Positions 61,301 to 64,000 of a DNA stretch of 64,000 nt are shown piece by piece (position 1 is the first letter of the stretch; the number at the start of each line of letters is the position of its first letter). The notes under the pieces were generated by a model. It was not told the DNA's origin. It searched no databases and saw nothing but the letters and a program-made list of their open reading frames with translations. The stretch is from contig CM067541.1 in assembly GCA_034509755.1 (NCBI GenBank), positions 2,034,001-2,098,000 on the forward strand, written 5' to 3'. The stretch is from Anisodus tanguticus. Taxonomy: Eukaryota > Streptophyta > Magnoliopsida > Solanales > Solanaceae. Position numbers and translations under genes: made by a program.

Positions 61301-61639
61301 CATTCACAGTAACTAAACTTCATCACAATTTAACCAGAAAAATCACTTCTTTAACATCACACAACCACTCCATCCTAGCTCACTTGCAGTTGAACATTGT
61401 TCATTTCATCCCAAACAGAGAATAATAAAGAGGGAAAAAATGATTGATGCGAGCTTTTATATAGCTCAAGTAAAGATAAAGTCATTGATTTCTACTTAAT
61501 CAAAGTTTGGAGCTATTACCGTGGAAGAAGGAAGACGAGGCCAAGAACAGGAGAAAAAAGGGACCCAAAATGAGAACATCTCGCCATAGAGAAGGCTCAG
61601 TGCCCAAATGAAGCTTAACAAAGCTGCAAGCTTCAACAT
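49346..61639 (-). CDS. Calcineurin-like metallophosphoesterase, Cdc1/Ted1/PGAP5 type (13 exons, 534 aa)
   Basis: Relatives in yeast and mammals act in the ER/Golgi on GPI-anchor ethanolamine phosphate; that role here is by family only. Exons: 61520-61639, 60425-60484, 60140-60318, 59715-59850, 58910-59006, 52257-52316, 52070-52170, 51708-51742, 51556-51613, 51361-51435, 51134-51300, 50447-50713, 49346-49595. They sum to 1605 bases with continuous phase, giving 534 aa. Metal-binding motifs are in order: TDPQ (D58), GDYFDGG (107-113), GNHD (150-153), VLLTHISLYRPD (H229) and GHDHD (288-292). A hydrophobic N-terminus (about 5-29), a membrane helix near 364-378 and a C-terminal hydrophobic stretch near 503-527 fit a membrane enzyme with a lumenal catalytic domain. 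Intron 5 is 6.6 kb because of a Copia insertion, yet the coding frame is intact. Confidence 0.92.
49965..50163 (+). pseudogene. L1-type LINE 3' fragment in the phosphoesterase
   Basis: The open frame WTIRKEKNARIFGNK followed by CISLLFLWCN and MTDFLSSL matches the extreme C-terminus of the LINE fragments at 29463 and 31169. It sits antisense in the intron between exons 13 and 12. Confidence 0.7.
50773..51103 (+). mobile_element. TRIM element (331 bp) with both LTRs
   Basis: LTR 1 spans 50773-50900 (128 bp, TGTTAGAGTGGG...TCTTTACA). LTR 2 spans 50984-51103 (120 bp, same ends). Between them are only 83 bases: a primer binding site tgatatcagagcc (50901-50913, one mismatch to the usual tRNA-iMet site), a short spacer and a polypurine tract gaaggaaggggggagggg just before LTR 2. 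Flanks aatat (50768-50772) and aattt (51104-51108) match at 4 of 5 positions, fitting a target duplication. It has no coding capacity. It lies in the phosphoesterase intron between exons 12 and 11. Confidence 0.9.
53134..53287 (+). repeat. 5' LTR of the Copia element
   Basis: It starts TGATAGAATATTGT and ends ATATTCCTTTA, matching the 3' LTR apart from indels near the start and middle. The terminal dinucleotide TA differs from the usual CA, in both copies. Confidence 0.88.
53418..54417 (+). pseudogene. Copia gag region, broken
   Basis: Gag begins MAEQPKFYPALAVNKIKNF and continues VQYSSWAELFKIH, LDAVVLQWIYDTLS and YLKNQFKDIQQDDF, the typical plant Copia gag core. A TAG at 53490-53492 replaces a Glu codon (the sister copy at 62419 has LEMENVQ there). 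A second stop at 54177-54179 falls in the basic C-terminal tail. Confidence 0.85.
54427..55183 (+). pseudogene. Copia protease and pre-integrase, active-site Asp lost
   Basis: The protease motif reads WYMHTGATSHM. The catalytic Asp (DTGATSHM in the sister copy at 63570) is changed to His by GAT to CAT at 54547-54549. The gag-pre-integrase zinc segment LWHNRLGHPRNS follows near 54940-54975, then the frame shifts after a run of A's (54994-55006). The integrase start DIIHSDLWTSP is read in another frame near 55118. Confidence 0.85.
55196..55869 (-). mobile_element. RTE-type LINE, 5'-truncated, inserted in the Copia integrase
   Basis: A perfect 12-bp target duplication, TTGTTTTTGGAT, flanks it (55184-55195 and 55870-55881). 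On the minus strand the far end encodes the RTE ORF C-terminus, with motifs like ARLRWFGHVQRR and RRCERLAMDVVRRDRDR. The near end is the RTE/TS-SINE type tail, reading toward ctgggtatgttgttgt on the minus strand. The truncated 5' end and tail orientation fit target-primed reverse transcription. Confidence 0.9.
55870..58444 (+). pseudogene. Copia integrase C-terminus, RT and RNase H, broken
   Basis: After the LINE the integrase resumes with LDDYFNFPW in a shifted frame, and the segment VFLGYPSNHQGYNCY to SRHVIFDES marks its C-terminus. RT motifs: VIRSMWIFRHNKKFDGTFER, ETFSPAVKPKTIRIVLS, HQLDVKNTFLH, SIYGLKQAPRAWY, a VDDIIL motif (57491-57508) and LGPLSYFLGI. RNase H: YYTDVDWGGCPNARRSTSGY, EAEYRGVAN, DNVSAIYLSGNSVQHQRTNH and FTKGLPR. 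Several stops and frame changes occur, including a TAG at 57792-57794. Confidence 0.88.
58445..58613 (+). repeat. 3' LTR of the Copia element
   Basis: It is preceded by a short purine-rich ctgcgggagtg (polypurine-like) and begins TGATAGAATATTGTCAT. It is 15 bases longer than the 5' LTR because of insertions after the first 16 bases and near 58528. Confidence 0.88.
60691..60822 (-). mobile_element. tRNA-derived SINE, best-preserved copy
   Basis: Read on the minus strand: ggagagccgtggcgtaacgg (tRNA-like head), gttgatgccatgtgacgagg, a B-box ggttcaagcc, then ggtccggcccttccccgtac, ccccgcgtatagcgggagct and tagtgcaccgagctgacc. It lies in phosphoesterase intron 1, in the sense orientation of the gene. 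Confidence 0.8.
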
Positions 61640-61714
61640 CTTCTTAGCAGATACCAAGTACAGAGAAGAGAGAAAGTGAAGTAGTTTCTTGTTTGATGTT
61701 ACACTTTTAGCTAG

Positions 61715-61722
61715 CTATATAG
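61715..61722 (-). promoter_or_regulatory. Candidate TATA box of the phosphoesterase gene
   Basis: The minus strand reads cacctatatagctagc about 75-85 bases upstream of the ATG at 61639, with a CT-rich leader in between. Confidence 0.4.
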
Positions 61723-61954
61723 GTGACTCCACACTTCTAGCTTAACAAAGTTTGGACAATGTTTTTAGTTAGATGTTGAAACAACCCGTATTTGAAGTAA
61801 GTTAAAGTTTTATGGGTAAAAATTACTCGCACCGTTTTAAAATAAATTGACATTTTTTATTTTTTAAGAGTAAAACTTTTTAATTTTGATCTTTTGTTAG
61901 AATATTAAATCTTTAAAGTTTTTGAAATAAAATTTATATATTTAAAAACTAATA

Positions 61955-62070
61955 AACACCCGTGATATACACGGTATATGTGTCATGTATATCACGGGTT
62001 GATTAGGCAAAAATGGGTTGTTAAACCCGTGATATACACGGCATATACATACCGTGTATATCACGGTTTG
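61955..62070. repeat. Two nested palindromes of TGATATACACGG
   Basis: Arm CCCGTGATATACACGGTATA pairs with GTATATCACGGG across a short loop at about 61960-61999. A second palindrome, CCCGTGATATACACGGCATA with TACCGTGTATATCACGG, spans about 62026-62067. The two share the arm sequence and could also pair with each other. Such repeats form hairpins and are typical of foldback elements or repeat termini. Confidence 0.85.
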
Positions 62071-62088
62071 GTGCTCTAGTTTAGGTAA

Positions 62089-62257
62089 TGTTTTGTTGTA
62101 GTTAAATTAGAATTGTACACTTACCATAATTGTATAATTATTATACAAGTAGAATAATATTTTGGGAGTAGAATAGGAATAGGACTTTCCTATGAAAATT
62201 GTAAATTGTATATATACTCTTTCATTAACGAAAATAATCAATGGATTATTTCTTTCA
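62089..62257 (+). repeat. 5' LTR of the right-hand Copia element (start uncertain)
   Basis: The end is placed at TTTCTTTCA (62257), followed by a primer-binding-site-like ttgtaccagaag (62258-62269). The TG start is uncertain; candidates are 62089, 62095 and 62097. A tatatactc box lies near 62209. Confidence 0.5.
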
Positions 62258-62418
62258 TTGTACCAGAAGTCTAGGTTTTTCATACCTCTCCCATCTTTGT
62301 CTTCCGCAAGCTCTCGGCCAACAAGAATTCCGACCCACCATCTCGGGTTCTGTGTCGTTCTTCTCTCTTCTCATCCCAAAATTTTCCAAATCCCTTCCTC
62401 ATATATTGTTCTTTCATC

Positions 62419-64000
62419 ATGTCTAAGAACGTATTTCATCCAGCCCTTACTATTTCCAACATCAAGAACCACATCCATATTGTTCTTGAGATGGAAAACG
62501 TCCAGTATGCAACGTGGGCAGAGTTGTTCAAAATTCATGCAATCTCACATCAAGTCCTCCATCACATAATTCCTCATGCTACCCCTACTCTCGCGGAGGA
62601 TCCTCAGATATGGATTACGCTTGATGCTACCGTCCTTCAGTGGATTTATTCCACTATTTCTACCGACCTTTTACAGACGATCATCGAGCCTGACACTACG
62701 GCTATGGCTACCTAGAATAGATTGTGTGATATATTCCAAGATAACCAACATTCCCGAGTTGTCACCCTTGAGCAGGAATTCTCCCAAGTCTGCATGGAAG
62801 TCCCGAATGTTTCCACTTATTATAAACGGCTCAGGGAATTGGCGGACCAACTCCGTAACGTTGGAACGCCTGTTACCAATAATCATCTTGTTCTACAAAT
62901 GGTTGCAGGCCTGTCTGAGGCCTATAATGGCGTTGGGACTCGCCTCCGTCAAAGTAATCCACTTCCATATTTTTATCAAGCTCGGTCGATGCTCACGTTA
63001 GAAGAAGTCGGCTTGGCCAAAAAGGCGGCTACCGGTGCCAGTCCCGTGGTGATGATGACTTCATCCACTAATTCTCAAGATTTTGTTGATAATTCGAGCC
63101 AAAACCATAATTATGGTGGAGGCAAAAAGAATCGTAAAAGTAATGACAAAAATCACGGTGGCAATCGAGGTGGTAACGGCGTTGGTGGGGCAGCCAAAAC
63201 AGTGGCGGCGGTGCTCGGCAAGGTGGCAGTGGGCCGCAACCCCACTGGTCCCAGCCATGGCCCCCCTGGCAGTGGGGCTGGGCCAGTGGGCAGTGGCCCA
63301 CCAACCCTTATTTTTCAAGTTCGCAGTGGGCCGGCCAACAACCCTTCAGGCCCAATTTTCATGCATCTTCAGCCCCTAGACAGTGGGCCAATCAGCAGTT
63401 CTTTTGGCCCAATTCGACCAGTGGCTTCCGCAACTTCGCTGGGTCGGGGCAGCAAGCAGGTGTACTTAGGCCTTGGCCCCCGCAGGGCCATCATGTTGTG
63501 GGACCGACACCTATAAATATTGAAGCCGCCATGCATACACTTGGATTGAATCCTCCAGACGCAAATTGGTACATAGACACCGGTGCCACTTCTCACATGA
63601 CGTCCGACCAATGTACTATCTCGTCTTATTCCAATTTGAGCAACAATCGTGGCATAATTATTGGTAATTGCAACTCAATTCCAATTCGTGGCTACGATCA
63701 TAAACTTTGTCCCCCCCCCCCCCCAATCCACCTCTTGTTTTGAAAAATGCCCTTCATGCCCCTAACTTAATTAAAAATTTGGTGTTTGTCCGTAAATTCA
63801 CCACTGATAATTGGATTTCTGTTGATTTTGATCCTATAGGGTTTTCTGTGAAGGATTTCAAGACGGGGATTCCTCTCATGAGATGTGATAGTAGGGGAGA
63901 TCTTTATTCTATCACATCCTCATCCGATCTCTCGAGTCAAGCCTTGTCATCTACTTTTGCAGCTCTAGCTCCTTCCTTGTGGCATGCACATTTGGGTCAT
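62419..64000 (+). pseudogene. Second Copia element, gag and protease (runs off window)
   Basis: Gag starts MSKNVFHPALTISNIKNHIH and continues VQYATWAELFKIH, LDATVLQWIYSTIS and YYKRLRELADQLRNVGTPVT. A TAG at 62713-62715 replaces what appears to be Trp in the TW(E/N)RL motif, so gag is broken. A Gly/Asn-rich tail follows. The protease active site WYIDTGATSHMTS (63568-63606) is intact. The frame then breaks at a run of C's near 63711-63723 and resumes as VFVRKFTTDN to SLWHAHLGH at the window end. It is the same lineage as the element at 53134. Confidence 0.88.

Overview
The window is a plant nuclear chromosome segment, most likely from a Solanaceae species and possibly Nicotiana-like. This is inferred from intron-rich plant genes, many Copia (Ty1-type) retrotransposon pieces, L1- and RTE-type LINEs, tRNA-derived SINEs resembling Solanaceae families, and several MITE types. 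There are no bacterial-style operons, CRISPR arrays, rRNA genes or canonical tRNA genes.

Six protein-gene loci can be reconstructed by following splice junctions, and all lie on the minus strand. Three have a closed reading frame: a UDP-glucose 4-epimerase (4475-9030, 9 exons, 348 aa), an unrecognised plastid-like protein with PPR-like repeats, a zinc ribbon and a membrane anchor (14049-21685, 12 exons, 543 aa), and a calcineurin-like metallophosphoesterase of the Cdc1/Ted1/PGAP5 type (49346-61639, 13 exons, 534 aa). Three are broken: a 5' fragment of a SWEET sugar transporter (23547-23709), an ORMDL-type gene with all three coding exons but a 2-bp deletion in exon 1 (25612-36453), and a decayed core of a plasma-membrane H+-ATPase (42457-47588) that lacks both ends.

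Layout: 1-927 is the 3' end of a Copia element with its LTR. 928-4474 is intergenic with transposon debris. 4475-9030 is the epimerase. 9031-14048 is AT-rich intergenic DNA with a 784-bp hAT-like inverted-repeat element. 14049-21685 is the PPR/zinc-ribbon gene, with a candidate solo LTR in one intron and a local duplication of its exon 1 edge. 21686-25611 holds the SWEET fragment and a 72-bp tandem repeat. 25612-36453 is the ORMDL locus, whose two introns are filled with LINE, TRIM, SINE, MITE and Copia sequence. 36454-42456 is intergenic with MITEs, SINEs and a GC-rich repeat block. 42457-47588 is the ATPase relic. 49346-61639 is the phosphoesterase, whose fifth intron holds a nearly complete Copia element (5-bp target duplication) that itself contains an antisense RTE LINE insertion (12-bp target duplication). 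61955-62070 holds two nested palindromes, followed by the 5' half of a second Copia element that runs off the window.

The genes have no evident shared pathway. The clearest story is structural: nested insertion into introns that leaves one gene intact, and decay of three neighbours. Intron-exon structures were inferred by eye from splice consensus and family knowledge; no search was run. I did not find a convincing undescribed biological system. The best leads are the compact TRIM element, the nested Copia/RTE insertion, the palindrome pair and the duplicated exon/splice-donor block.
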